DNA from: a bacterium
GTDB lineage: Bacteria; Armatimonadota; UBA5829
Assembly (NCBI GenBank): GCA_021373255.1
Contig: JAJFTD010000187.1
Span: forward strand, 1 to 47,907
Length of the DNA stretch: 47,907 bases
Direction: 5' to 3'
How positions within the stretch are numbered: position 1 is the first letter of the stretch; each line of letters starts with the position of its first letter. A program made the position numbers and the translations under genes. The notes below the pieces were generated by a model that ran no database searches, was not told the origin of the DNA, and was given only the letters and a program-made list of their open reading frames with translations. This document shows positions 34,055 through 43,174 of this stretch, piece by piece.

Positions 34055-34699
34055 TTAATCCGGTGCAAGATACCGCGCAAACCATTCCGCTGCGAGCTGC
34101 GCCACCTTCTCAAGAGTGCCGGGTTCCTCAAAGAGATGCGTAGCCCCAGGCACTATCACGATCTCCTTTTGCCCACCCAGCAGTTCGTAAGCCTGCTGGT
34201 TAAGCGGGATAACAGGTATATCGTGACCACCGACAATGAGCAGGGTAGGGGCTTTTACCGCCGGGAGATATTCCATTGCCAGGTCCGGCCGACCTCCCCT
34301 CGACACCACCGCGCCGATCTCAGGATGCGCCGCCGCCGCCCGCAACGCCGCCGCCGCACCAGTGCTGGCCCCGAAATAGCCAATTGCAAGATCACGCGTA
34401 GTTTCTTCATCCCGAAGCCAATCCGTGGCGCTCAAAAGCCGACTCGCGAGAAGTCCAATATCGAATACCTTGATCCTGTCATCAGATTCCTGAGGTGTCA
34501 AAAGATCAATAAGCAGCGTGCCCACACCCTCTTCACGCAACCGCCCTGCCACAAACTGATTCCTGGGACTAAACCGCCCACTACCGCTCCCGTGCGCAAA
34601 CAACACAACCCCCTGCGCACCCGCCGGCACCGCAAGCATCCCCTCCATCCACACCGTTTCCGATTGAATCCGCACCAACCGCTCAACTGCGCTCTTCAT
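34055..34699 (-). CDS. Dienelactone hydrolase-like alpha/beta hydrolase
   Basis: A 214-residue alpha/beta hydrolase: VVLFAHGSGSGRFSPRN at the oxyanion turn, nucleophile elbow GYFGASTGAAAA (Ser in GASTG), acid in LLIVGGHD and His in PGATHLFEE. No signal peptide or membrane segment. It is probably an esterase or lactonase of unknown substrate; similar proteins are often found near phosphoribosyltransferase or stress genes, none of which is here. Convergent with the glycosidase gene. GGAG-like site near the ATG is modest. Confidence 0.85.
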   Translation of the reverse strand: MKSAVERLVRIQSETVWMEGMLAVPAGAQGVVLFAHGSGSGRFSPRNQFVAGRLREEGVGTLLIDLLTPQESDDRIKVFDIGLLASRLLSATDWLRDEETTRDLAIGYFGASTGAAAALRAAAAHPEIGAVVSRGGRPDLAMEYLPAVKAPTLLIVGGHDIPVIPLNQQAYELLGGQKEIVIVPGATHLFEEPGTLEKVAQLAAEWFARYLAPD

Positions 34700-34846
34700 A
34701 ATCCCGCGCTCCTCTCACCTGTTTTCGTACACATTCCCTGGGGGGGAGGAGTCGAAACGGAGAATGGACAGAGGGATAGGGTTGGTTGCTACTACCTGGG
34801 TGGCGATCTCTAGAGTTGTACTCAACGCATTAGGTCCAGTATCTGC

Positions 34847-35017
34847 GATCAGTACTGTCGAAAGTTGCTCTTTTCGAGTCCCCGTAGGGGGACTTTGTGC
34901 TGTTGTTGCCGCGACTTTAGTCGCTCGGTAAATGAATTTGCTGCAACAAATGCACGAAGTCGACCTTCGTCGACTGGAAAAGCAGGAAGCATAAATGAAC
35001 TTTCGACAGCACTGATC
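34847..35017. mobile_element. 171-bp element with 20-bp terminal inverted repeats
   Basis: Left end GATCAGTACTGTCGAAAGTT (34847-34866) and right end AACTTTCGACAGCACTGATC (34998-35017) are inverted repeats with one mismatch. Inside are three hairpins: GTCCCC/GGGGAC (34878-34893), GCGACT/AGTCGC (34911-34924) and AGTCGA/TCGACT (34959-34976), plus the pairing GTGC..TTGTTGC with GCAACAA..GCAC, so the whole element can fold as a branched cruciform. There is no open frame, so it would be non-autonomous (MITE- or REP-like). No target duplication was evident at the ends. Confidence 0.6.
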
Positions 35018-35229
35018 TGCAATTTCGGACTTAGTTCTTCCGGATCTATGATACGGCTAATTAGAAAATAGAGCCCACTCTATTAAGTGCACTCAAATAC
35101 ACCTACAAGAGTACGGTAATAGAAAGCGAGCTTTAGTATTTCCAGTCAGCCGATTTGCCGATATATCCCATTTGAACCGGATTGTTATACGTTTGGGCGC
35201 GAATGTATCAATCCTACTGTATATGTAGA

Positions 35230-36402
35230 TTAATCGCAAGATATACCTAGCGACTGAAGCTGTTTTAGTTGATTACGAACCAATGTCATGAACCGCTTAA
35301 TTGTTTCTTGATCGGCTTTCCACAAAGGCGCTTCCATATCTTCATCAGCCCATACAGCAAGGCCTAAATCGTTAGGATCAACTTTCAATAGCTCTTTAAG
35401 ACCAACGTATAATGAATGCACGTCCCGTGTGTAGAGAACATAAATACGCTTCCACTCTTCCTCGTGTGCTTCGTTGATTGGCTTACGTGGATAGATAGGG
35501 CCTTCATTGTTCACGGCTAGTAACCAGTAATGAATCGTGCCATCGGAGTCTTTCCAGTGGAGTTCGACGCGCCGAACGCTAATGGCGCTGTTCCCTACAT
35601 TGCGCACCGAGACTGAAACGCATATCGGATGATGCACCTTCCGCGTCTTCGGATCCACAACTGGGAAATTAATGGAAGTCAGACGACCAATGGTTACATC
35701 AGCCTGCGGCTTTAGCCTCTCTGTCTCTTCTGTGATGACACCTTGACTTTCGGGATATTCTTTTCTGATAACTGCCTCAAGATAACGCCTGAGCGTCTGG
35801 TTTGCCTCTGTGAGCACTTGAACTTGGGCTGACAGCGAAGCTAATTGCTGCTGGCTAGCGCGATCACGAAGCATATCACGGAAGCGTCCGGCCCATTGTT
35901 CACGGAGCCATTCTTCAATATCTGTTGGGTGTTCAAATGTTTGAATTGGGTTGTTCCTGTGCTGTGCTAATATGCGCTCGATGCATCGGAAGACCCGTGT
36001 GTCGTCAACGTGGGCATACTTAATATCTACATTATCTTTGTTTTTCTTGTAAGTCTCATATTCCACGTGCACAGCTCTCTCCACCAGTATATACACGGGA
36101 ATTCCTTTGCTTACAGCTGTGCGATACTCGTGTTCAGTAATACTCTCACTCTCATCTTCGCATAGAGCGTGTGTACTCACTGCACATCCGTATCGGCGGC
36201 CGATCAGCAGCACGAGTATGTCACACTGTTCAACCTCATGGTAGCACGATTCATCTAGCGGCATGGTGTGATCGTAAGATACATCGCCACGTTCAAACAG
36301 GACAGGCTCGTAACCCAATGCAGAGATAAAGGTCTCCAGGCTCGATCTTAGATATTTCAGATCATGGTAGGTTGAACTAACAAATATCCGTGGTCGTGCC
36401 AT
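35230..36402 (-). CDS. DUF4062 domain protein, possible defence effector
   Basis: A 390-residue protein. Residues 1-110 match DUF4062, a TIR/STIR-like domain: RPRIFVSSTYHDLKYLRSSL, ISALGYEPVLFERG, CDILVLLIGRRYG, ESITEHEYRTAVSKGIPVYI. Residues about 160-205 are helical with a short coiled coil (QQLASLSAQVQVLTEANQTL). Residues about 225-330 form a beta-rich domain (CVSVSVRNVGNSAISVRRVE). DUF4062 is often the N-terminal effector or sensor of anti-phage and signalling proteins, usually fused to an NTPase; no NTPase is seen here. AGGGG nine bases upstream fits the ATG. It stands alone next to the 171-bp element. Confidence 0.82.
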   Translation of the reverse strand: MARPRIFVSSTYHDLKYLRSSLETFISALGYEPVLFERGDVSYDHTMPLDESCYHEVEQCDILVLLIGRRYGCAVSTHALCEDESESITEHEYRTAVSKGIPVYILVERAVHVEYETYKKNKDNVDIKYAHVDDTRVFRCIERILAQHRNNPIQTFEHPTDIEEWLREQWAGRFRDMLRDRASQQQLASLSAQVQVLTEANQTLRRYLEAVIRKEYPESQGVITEETERLKPQADVTIGRLTSINFPVVDPKTRKVHHPICVSVSVRNVGNSAISVRRVELHWKDSDGTIHYWLLAVNNEGPIYPRKPINEAHEEEWKRIYVLYTRDVHSLYVGLKELLKVDPNDLGLAVWADEDMEAPLWKADQETIKRFMTLVRNQLKQLQSLGISCD

Positions 36403-36503
36403 TTCGCAAACCCCTATTTCAATGTATTGAGGTTTGATGAGCAGAGGTTAACTTTCGGCAAACATGACACACTCATCAGCACTCAGATCGAAGATACAAT
36501 AGC

Positions 36504-36535
36504 CTCCCCCGCCCGAAAACAACCGGGCAGGGGAG
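36504..36535 (-). terminator. Strong hairpin after the pseudoprotease gene
   Basis: CTCCCCCGCCCG (36504-36515) and CGGGCAGGGGAG (36524-36535) form a 12-bp stem with one mismatch on the plus strand (a wobble on the minus). It ends the htrA operon; the following U-tract is poor. Confidence 0.5.
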
Positions 36536-36544
36536 ACATTAAAA

Positions 36545-37357
36545 CTATTTCGCAGCTTCCGCAGTCTTCTCGGCGGGAGCCTCTGCTGCCTGCGCCGCTG
36601 CCTTGATAATGGTGGAACAAGGCATTACCACATAGATTGAGTCGCTATAGCGTGAAGACATTGAGTCGTCGTCGCGGCTGTCGCTCTTATTCGATTTGTT
36701 GACAACAACCCCAACTGCTTTACCGTCTATAGTGAATGCCGGTGCCCCCACACCCTGGATACCGCATATTACATACATCGTTCTGGGTTTTGTGATTACG
36801 GCCTCTACTCGGTCTATCTCTGCTGCCAGAGCCCGGTTTGCCACAGGTCCGAGGCGGGAGAGGGTGACCAGTTCATCCAGCAGTTGAGGATTACTGGGCT
36901 GAGTGAGATCGACATAAGCAGCCGGTGCCGCCAGCGCCTGTTTTGGCTTGATAAACGCCAGGTCCAGGTCGCGGTCACGCAGAACGATATCCGCGGGAAT
37001 CTCAGTGCCGTCCGCCATCTTCAGCTTCGCATCTATGACATCAATGGTCATGCTGAAGCCCTCCATCTGATCCATTGGGGCGGATGCCGTGGGATCGATC
37101 TCTGAGAGCGATGCTACCGCCAGACCCGACGGGTCGATGATCGTGGCAACCGTTGTCACCTTGTGCTCCTGCTTCTCGGTGTTGCCCTGGTAAGATATCT
37201 TACCTTCAAGTACAAGTGCTACAGTGACAACGGCGTCTTTATGTGCATCGGCTATTTTGCGCCCTTCCTCGGCGGAGTCCGCCCAGCATCCGGTGCTCCA
37301 AAGCAAAGCCGCAGAGCACATCGCGGCGATAACAACTGCTCTTGTCTTTTTGAACAT
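36545..37357 (-). CDS. Catalytically dead HtrA-like secreted protein
   Basis: A 270-residue exported protein (signal MFKKTRAVVIAAMCSAALLW, with a Cys after STG that might be lipidated). The body follows a trypsin-like fold in the HtrA pattern: VTTVATIIDPSGLAVASLSEID aligns with the His-containing strand (in parts), RDRDLDLAFIKP with the Asp region, and GIQGVGAPAFTIDGKAVGVVVN with the Ser region. Where His belongs is Ser-Leu-Ser and where GNSGGP belongs is GVGAPAF, so only the Asp is kept. It has no PDZ domain. GAGGG five bases upstream supports ATG 37357. It starts 14 bases after the active htrA gene, so it is probably a cotranscribed partner: substrate-binding or regulatory pseudoprotease. 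Confidence 0.8.
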   Translation of the reverse strand: MFKKTRAVVIAAMCSAALLWSTGCWADSAEEGRKIADAHKDAVVTVALVLEGKISYQGNTEKQEHKVTTVATIIDPSGLAVASLSEIDPTASAPMDQMEGFSMTIDVIDAKLKMADGTEIPADIVLRDRDLDLAFIKPKQALAAPAAYVDLTQPSNPQLLDELVTLSRLGPVANRALAAEIDRVEAVITKPRTMYVICGIQGVGAPAFTIDGKAVGVVVNKSNKSDSRDDDSMSSRYSDSIYVVMPCSTIIKAAAQAAEAPAEKTAEAAK

Positions 37358-37371
37358 GTATCCCTCTCTCA

Positions 37372-39426
37372 TTATAATGTAGGCCAACTTGGTTCGACTT
37401 CCTGATACATTGTGTGGATTCCTCTATCTACTTTGAAAACCACAACCTTGGGCTTTTGCTTCGCGATAGCTGTCATCGCCTCTTTCAAACCATCGAGCCC
37501 GGCAATTGCTTTGCCGCCTATCTCCGTGATAATGTCTCCAGACCTGAGACCACCCAACGCAGCCCAGCCGCCATCGGCAACCGATTCTATATAGACACCC
37601 TGCGCTTTGTCATCGACATTGCCATCCGCTTTATCTGAGAACGCAATGTCTCTGGCGGTGAACTCAAAGTAGTCGTCGTTGTACTTAGGATAATCACGCG
37701 GCATTTTTGGCGAGGTATTCAGCTCGATTTCCAAGTCCATTGGCTGGCCGTTTCTAATCACTCCCAAAGTAACCTTGCTGCCGGAATCATATTGCCTTAT
37801 AAGGCTTGGCAGGACTTCTTCGTCACCAATCTGGTCAGCCGGGATGTTTTCGCCATCCAGCTTAACAATCAAGTCACCTACCTGCAGCCCCGTCTTCTGA
37901 TCCGAGCCGTCAGCATATACCTGCGTGACCCGGACTCCTGTCTTCCCCGGCACGCCAAGGGCTTGCGCAAGGTCGTCCGTCAGCACCTGCATATCAATAG
38001 GAAGCCAGGTCTTTCTGACCTCCATCCCGGACCGGCTGCTCTCTCTCTTGCCGATCTTGACGACAGTGGCGTAGTTCTTTTTGCCTCGCTCAAAATCGAC
38101 CATTACGGGCACGATTCCGTCTTGACCATCAAGCAGCTTCTTTGTCAGTGTGCTAAGGCTCTTGACGTTGGTGACCGGCTGTCCGCCAACACGCCGTATA
38201 ACATCGCCCTCGCGGATTGCCGGTTTCGCTGACCCTGAAGGCCCGCTCGGAAGCACACCGCTCACAAGCACACCCTCTCGCGAGTCCAACTGAGCTTCCT
38301 TCTGCATCAGATATGTAATGTTCGATCCGCAAATGCCCCACGTTTTCAACTCGTTCTGCCTGTCCTCGGCACTTTGGCGCTCCACAGTGGTCACCTTAAG
38401 GGTGACTACCTTACCAGCTCGAAGCACAGTTGCTTTAACAGTTTTTCCGACCGGTATATCAGCCACAAACTGATTGAACAATGGAACCTCTTCTCTGAAC
38501 CTTGCAGATACGGCGCGCCCATTCAGACCGGTGAGTACATCGCCGGATTTGAACCCGGCTTTCTGCGCAGGGGAGTCGTCCATTACACCACTGACCAGGA
38601 TACCTTTCTTGATCGTGGACGATTGCAACAGTGGCTGCACTTCCAGCCCCATCCAACTCCTGCTTACTTTGCCGTGCTTAATAAGTTGCACAGATACTTC
38701 TTTTACAAGATTGCTGGGTATGGCGCCTGAGAGCCCGAAGCTGATCTCGTTGATTCCCACGATCTCGCCACTGCGGTTTACCAGCGGCCCACCGGAATTC
38801 CCCGGTCTTATTAACGCATCGTGACCGACCCACCGGACAATGGAACCCACATCTTCGCCCGCAAGTTTGAAATCGTCTGCCGACATAAAGCTGGGCATTA
38901 CCATCTCGGTGTTGCTGACTATGCCCATAGTAACGGACTGCGACAGCGCCAGTGGGCATCCCATGGCGAAGACTCTATCCCCGACTTCCAGCTTTGATGA
39001 ATTGCCCCATGGGGCTGTCGGGAATGGCTTGCCGTCCGGTGAAACCAGCTTGATTACGGCAACATCAGACAATGGATCGGTGCCGATCAGCTTCGCATCC
39101 ACCTCGCGCTTATCGGCAAGTGTGCAGACAATACGCTCAGCGTCGGCTGCCACGTGATGATTAGTGACCGCGTAGCCTTCTCGTGATACAATCACGCCGC
39201 TTCCTGCTGATTCTGCTTTAATCTCCCGGCCCTGCTGGTAGTCTGCAGCCACGATATATATTCTGATAAGTGCTGGTCGTACTGCTTCCACGGCTGCGGT
39301 GGTTTCACGTTTTATATCATCGCCAGCGCACATCCCTACGCCTGCGACAGCCATTAGAATTGACACCATTAGTGCAATTGTCAACAAACTGGTGTCGCGA
39401 AATCCGATGCTAAATCTTCTGAACAT
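37372..39426 (-). CDS. HtrA/DegP serine protease with four PDZ domains
   Basis: A 684-residue exported protease. Signal or anchor at 12-34. The protease domain (about 40-250) has an intact triad: TNHHV (H91), DPLSDVAVIKL (D121) and RPGNSGGPLVN (S211). Four PDZ-like domains follow, at about 255-350, 365-455, 470-570 and 585-670 (each with a GDVL/GDVI/GDLI/GDII loop). Most HtrA proteins have one or two PDZ domains. It should degrade or hold misfolded envelope proteins. GGAGGG precedes the ATG. A dead relative lies directly downstream in the same operon. Confidence 0.93.
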   Translation of the reverse strand: MFRRFSIGFRDTSLLTIALMVSILMAVAGVGMCAGDDIKRETTAAVEAVRPALIRIYIVAADYQQGREIKAESAGSGVIVSREGYAVTNHHVAADAERIVCTLADKREVDAKLIGTDPLSDVAVIKLVSPDGKPFPTAPWGNSSKLEVGDRVFAMGCPLALSQSVTMGIVSNTEMVMPSFMSADDFKLAGEDVGSIVRWVGHDALIRPGNSGGPLVNRSGEIVGINEISFGLSGAIPSNLVKEVSVQLIKHGKVSRSWMGLEVQPLLQSSTIKKGILVSGVMDDSPAQKAGFKSGDVLTGLNGRAVSARFREEVPLFNQFVADIPVGKTVKATVLRAGKVVTLKVTTVERQSAEDRQNELKTWGICGSNITYLMQKEAQLDSREGVLVSGVLPSGPSGSAKPAIREGDVIRRVGGQPVTNVKSLSTLTKKLLDGQDGIVPVMVDFERGKKNYATVVKIGKRESSRSGMEVRKTWLPIDMQVLTDDLAQALGVPGKTGVRVTQVYADGSDQKTGLQVGDLIVKLDGENIPADQIGDEEVLPSLIRQYDSGSKVTLGVIRNGQPMDLEIELNTSPKMPRDYPKYNDDYFEFTARDIAFSDKADGNVDDKAQGVYIESVADGGWAALGGLRSGDIITEIGGKAIAGLDGLKEAMTAIAKQKPKVVVFKVDRGIHTMYQEVEPSWPTL

Positions 39427-39570
39427 TGTCCCTCCGTGTGTTTATCGGCTCCAATGGGGCAGCCAGGTCACATCTGCGTTCGGTTTGTGGTCCAGTATAG
39501 CATTCGCCACGCCTGCCCGGCACTCCTCTTGCATCATTTTCAGTAGTTCTTTATTACGTGTGCTTGATTG

Positions 39571-39600
39571 TTGCCAGGTGTTGCACTGATATGGTATAAT
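39571..39600 (+). promoter_or_regulatory. Promoter of rpmE
   Basis: -35 TTGCCA (39571-39576), 18-base spacer, -10 TATAAT (39595-39600). The leader of about 100 bases can form CGGTGC/GCACCG (39645-39650 with 39681-39686), a possible L31 autoregulatory element. Confidence 0.65.
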
Positions 39601-39708
39601 TCATCGTTACGAGTGGAATATGTGTGTAAATAAGCAATCCGGCTCGGTGCTATCGCGGAGATTAATGAGAATTTCTAGCCGCACCGGCATTATTGGAAAG
39701 GTGATACA

Positions 39709-39924
39709 ATGAAGGCGGACATCCATCCGAAATATGTGAAGTCAAAAGTGACTTGTGCTTGTGGCAACACTTTTGAGACCCGATCTACAAATCCTGATAT
39801 ACATGTGGAAATTTGTTCCGCGTGCCACCCGTTCTTCACTGGAAAGCAGAAGATTATGGACAGAGAGGGCCGCGTTGAGAAGTTCCTCTCCAAGTATGGC
39901 ATGAAGAAAGCGGACGAGCAATAG
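39709..39924 (+). CDS. rpmE: 50S ribosomal protein L31
   Basis: A 71-residue L31 of the zinc-binding (C+) type: [12 protein letters not shown] and [14 protein letters not shown] give the CxC...CxxC set. It binds the large subunit near the central protuberance. AAAGGTG precedes the ATG. It heads the translation gene cluster but has its own terminator. Confidence 0.97.
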   Translation: MKADIHPKYVKSKVTCACGNTFETRSTNPDIHVEICSACHPFFTGKQKIMDREGRVEKFLSKYGMKKADEQ

Positions 39925-39949
39925 CTCATTTATTTTTAAGTAAATTTGG

Positions 39950-39997
39950 GGAAGCGATCTAACGGTCGGGGATATTCGACTGTTGGGCGCTTCCTTT
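39950..39997 (+). terminator. Two-tier terminator after rpmE
   Basis: GGAAGCG (39950-39956) with CGCTTCC (39988-39994), and inside it AACGGTCG with CGACTGTT; TTT follows. Confidence 0.6.
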
Positions 39998-40025
39998 GCT
40001 TTATGTCAGGATTGGCAGGTGTAGT

Positions 40026-41027
40026 TTGGCGGATTCAAAGAAAACGCAGTTCAATTACGGTGGTCAAGCCATAATCGAGGGCGTTATGATGCGCGGGCCG
40101 AAAGACTTCGGTATTGCGGTCAGAAAAGCCGATGGCGAGATTGTAACCAAGAAAGAAGACGTTGAGTCCATATTGGGCAGATTAAAGTGGCTCAACAAGC
40201 CGCTGCTGCGCGGCACACTGGCTTTGATAGATTCTATGGCTCTCGGGATTAAGGCGCTGATGTACTCCGCCGATATCGCGATGAGTGACGCCATGGCTTC
40301 CGAAGCCGGGGATAAACCCGTCGAGGGTGACGCGCCCAAGAAAGCCGGCAGCATCAACGATATTACTATCGGCGCAATGATGGTGGTGGGCCTGGTTATG
40401 GGCCTGGCGCTGTTCTTCTTCGTCCCGATCGTCCTCACCAAGCTATTGAACTCGTCCATAACCGTCCCATGGCAGCTCACCGCTGTTGAGGGTTTGATCA
40501 AGATAGGTATATTCGTGGGATACGTGCTGGTCATCTCGCAGATGAAAGATATCAAGCGGGTGTTCCAATATCACGGTGCGGAGCATAAAACCATCAATGC
40601 CTACGAGGCCGGTGTTGAGCTTACGGTAGATAATGTCAAACGCTATAGCAAAGTGCACGTGCGCTGCGGGACCAGTTTTATACTTGTGGTTTTGGTTACG
40701 AGCATTATTGTTTTTGCACTGATTGCCGATTATTTGCCGCATGGCAGCCTTGCTGAGCATGGAAAGATAAGTTACCTGTTCAGGTGGCTGTATAAACTGG
40801 CGCTGCTGCCGTTGGTAGCCGGGATCGCTTACGAGGTGATCAAGTTCGCAGGAAAGTTCAAGGACTCGTTCTTGACCAAATTGCTCACATTCCCTGGCTT
40901 GTTGATGCAGAAGATCACCACTCGCGAGCCTGACTCGGATATGATAGAAGTTGCCATTACGTCGCTGGAGTGCGTGCTCGAAAAAGAAGCCGCACGCGAC
41001 GAAGAATGCCCCCAGGCGAACGTCTGA
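40026..41027 (+). CDS. DUF1385 (YqhQ-like) membrane protein
   Basis: About 333 residues. It matches DUF1385: FNYGGQAIIEGVMMRGP at the start, PLLRGTLALIDSMALGIKAL (in part), four to five membrane helices (IGAMMVVGLVMGLALFFFVP, IGIFVGYVLVI, FILVVLVTSIIVFALI) and the conserved QYHGAEHKTINAYEAG. Role unknown; it is widely found beside rpmE and prfA in Firmicutes and relatives, as here. Start TTG 40026 is preferred because an AGGTG site precedes it and because the family begins at this point. Confidence 0.9.
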   Translation: MADSKKTQFNYGGQAIIEGVMMRGPKDFGIAVRKADGEIVTKKEDVESILGRLKWLNKPLLRGTLALIDSMALGIKALMYSADIAMSDAMASEAGDKPVEGDAPKKAGSINDITIGAMMVVGLVMGLALFFFVPIVLTKLLNSSITVPWQLTAVEGLIKIGIFVGYVLVISQMKDIKRVFQYHGAEHKTINAYEAGVELTVDNVKRYSKVHVRCGTSFILVVLVTSIIVFALIADYLPHGSLAEHGKISYLFRWLYKLALLPLVAGIAYEVIKFAGKFKDSFLTKLLTFPGLLMQKITTREPDSDMIEVAITSLECVLEKEAARDEECPQANV

Positions 41028-41064
41028 GAACGGGTGGCACTTATAGGATTTACGGCAAGAGGTT

Positions 41065-41090
41065 GTTTCGGGATACCCCTATCCCGAAAC
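41065..41090. repeat. GTTTCGGGA-type intergenic hairpin
   Basis: GTTTCGGGAT (41065-41074) and ATCCCGAAAC (41081-41090) are perfect 10-base inverted repeats; first of two in the DUF1385-prfA gap. Confidence 0.6.
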
Positions 41091-41151
41091 CCCTTAGTAT
41101 GCAGTGGGAGTATCGAGAAAAGGGTTTCCCGATACAACGCTACAAAAAATT

Positions 41152-41177
41152 GTTTCGGGACGCCCTCGTCCCGAAAC
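41152..41177. repeat. GTTTCGGGA-type intergenic hairpin
   Basis: GTTTCGGGACG (41152-41162) and CGTCCCGAAAC (41167-41177) are perfect 11-base inverted repeats; second in the same gap. Confidence 0.6.
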
Positions 41178-41245
41178 CCGATGTAGCTGCTTCGTATGCT
41201 TGATATACACAAAGGTGGATGGCGCTTGCAGGAAGAGGAAAATAA

Positions 41246-42313
41246 TTGTTCGAGAAGTTAGCCGAAGTTGAAGAAAGATTTGAAGCGCTGGAAGAGCGAC
41301 TTGCGGACCCGGATGTAGTCCGGGATCTCAAGGAATACCAACAGATCGCGAAGGCACACTCGGATCTGTCGGAAATAGTCGCTAAGTGGCGTGAATATAA
41401 GCAGGTAAAGCAGCAGTTGGCGGATACTGAGGAGATGCTGCACGACAAGCTGGACCCGGAACTCCGTGAGTTGGCTCAGATTGAATTGGACGAACTCAAG
41501 GGGAAGATTCCACCCCTCGAAGAAGAACTCCGCGTAATGCTGCTGCCAAAGGACCCCAACGACGAGAAAGACGTTATAGTCGAGATTCGTGCGGGCACAG
41601 GTGGGGACGAGGCGGGCTTGTTTGCCGCCGACCTGCTGAGGATGTATACGCGCTATGCCGAGCGCCAGGGTTGGAGAACTGAACTCATTAGCGCAGAAGA
41701 GTCCGGCATTGGCGGCTTCCGCGAAGCCGTGATGGAAATCAAAGGCCATGGCGCATACAGCAAGCTGAAGTTCGAGGGCGGCGTGCATCGTGTCCAGAGG
41801 GTGCCGGTGACAGAGTCTGGTGGCCGCATCCACACTTCCGCTGCAACCGTAAGTGTATTAGCTGAGGCTGAAGAAATAGATGTGCAGATCAATGATGACG
41901 ATCTCGAAATAGATACCTACCGCTCCGCTGGTGCTGGTGGGCAGAACGTTCAGAAAAACGAGACCGCCATCCGAATTACGCACAAACCCACTGGTATGGT
42001 TGTAACATGCCAGGACGAACGTTCACAGCTCCAAAACCGCTTACGCGCGATGCAGATACTTCGCTCCAGGCTGCTCAGCATGGAAGAGGAAGCACAGCGC
42101 CAGGAAATGGACAGCGCAAGGCGGTTGATGGTTCGCTCAGGCGACCGCAGTGAGAAAAGCCGCACTTACAACTATCCTCAGAACAGAATAACCGATCACA
42201 GGATCGACTTCACACTCTACAACTTGCCTGCCTTTATGGATGGCGAGTTGGACGAGATGATCGATAGACTGATCGCGGCTGACCAGGCTGAAAAGCTGCA
42301 GGCTGTTAGCTAA
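41246..42313 (+). CDS. prfA: Peptide chain release factor 1
   Basis: A 355-residue class I release factor recognising UAA and UAG. It has a coiled N-terminal domain, GTGGDEAGLFAADLLRMY, the codon-reading region HRVQRVPVTESGGRIHTSAA (anticodon-like tripeptide PVT at 187-189, RF1-type), and the catalytic GGQ at 231-233. It starts at TTG 41246 behind GAGG. The glutamine of GGQ is the substrate of PrmC, encoded immediately downstream with no spacing. Confidence 0.96.
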   Translation: MFEKLAEVEERFEALEERLADPDVVRDLKEYQQIAKAHSDLSEIVAKWREYKQVKQQLADTEEMLHDKLDPELRELAQIELDELKGKIPPLEEELRVMLLPKDPNDEKDVIVEIRAGTGGDEAGLFAADLLRMYTRYAERQGWRTELISAEESGIGGFREAVMEIKGHGAYSKLKFEGGVHRVQRVPVTESGGRIHTSAATVSVLAEAEEIDVQINDDDLEIDTYRSAGAGGQNVQKNETAIRITHKPTGMVVTCQDERSQLQNRLRAMQILRSRLLSMEEEAQRQEMDSARRLMVRSGDRSEKSRTYNYPQNRITDHRIDFTLYNLPAFMDGELDEMIDRLIAADQAEKLQAVS

Positions 42314-43174
42314 TTGGCAAGCGTGGCGCGAGTCGGCGAGGAGCTTAGTGCATCCATAACCCGCCTGGCTCAGGCAGGTGTAGACTCACCGGCGCTGGAT
42401 GCGCAACTGTTGATGGCGCATGCGCTCAATTGCTCGCGTCTTGATGTCATCGCACACCCCGAACATGAGCTTTCTGATATAGAACTCCAAGGGTTTGCAC
42501 ATATGCTCGACAGCCGCGCAGACCGCTACCCACTGGCCTACATTCTCGGCTATAGGGAATTCTATGGCTTGGACTTAATAGTCAGCCCAGGCGTCTTAAT
42601 CCCCCGACCGGACACGGAGACACTTGTCGAAGCTGCTATACAACGGCTATCCCGCCTTTCCCATCCTCCAACAATTGCCGACATAGGCGCAGGCAGCGGA
42701 GCTATTGCTATCGCCATCGCTGTTGCTGTCCCGAACGCGCAGGTCTACACCACAGAGATATCCCCGCAGGCCGCGAAGGTTGCAAGGGCTAATATAGAGA
42801 AGCATGCAATGGGGGATCGGGTGAAGCTCATCGAGGGCGATATGCTGGAGCCGCTCTTGGGAATGGAGTTCGATGCCATAGTTTCCAACCCGCCCTACAT
42901 ACCCACAGCTGATATCGATACCCTCGAGCCGGAGGTTCGTTTATATGAGCCTCGTGAGGCTCTTGACGGTGGCACAGACGGCTTAGATGCCTACCGGGTG
43001 CTGCTGCCAGGAGCACTGCCGCTGTTGCGTGCGGATGGATTCGCGGCGATGGAGGTTGGTGCAGGCCAAGCCCGGGCGGTTGCTGAGATGGCCGGTGATG
43101 TGGGATACTTGAGATGTGAAATTGAACCGGATTTGGCCGGTATTGAACGTGTGGTGGTTGCCTGGAAATGCTAG
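42314..43174 (+). CDS. prmC: Release factor glutamine methyltransferase
   Basis: A 286-residue SAM-dependent methyltransferase: helical N-terminal domain, YILGYREFYGL, LIPRPDTE, SAM motif DIGAGSGAIAIAIA and catalytic NPPY (192-195) followed by IP. It methylates the GGQ glutamine of RF1 and RF2. Start TTG follows directly on the prfA stop, so translation is coupled. It overlaps tsaC by seven bases. Confidence 0.95.
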   Translation: MASVARVGEELSASITRLAQAGVDSPALDAQLLMAHALNCSRLDVIAHPEHELSDIELQGFAHMLDSRADRYPLAYILGYREFYGLDLIVSPGVLIPRPDTETLVEAAIQRLSRLSHPPTIADIGAGSGAIAIAIAVAVPNAQVYTTEISPQAAKVARANIEKHAMGDRVKLIEGDMLEPLLGMEFDAIVSNPPYIPTADIDTLEPEVRLYEPREALDGGTDGLDAYRVLLPGALPLLRADGFAAMEVGAGQARAVAEMAGDVGYLRCEIEPDLAGIERVVVAWKC

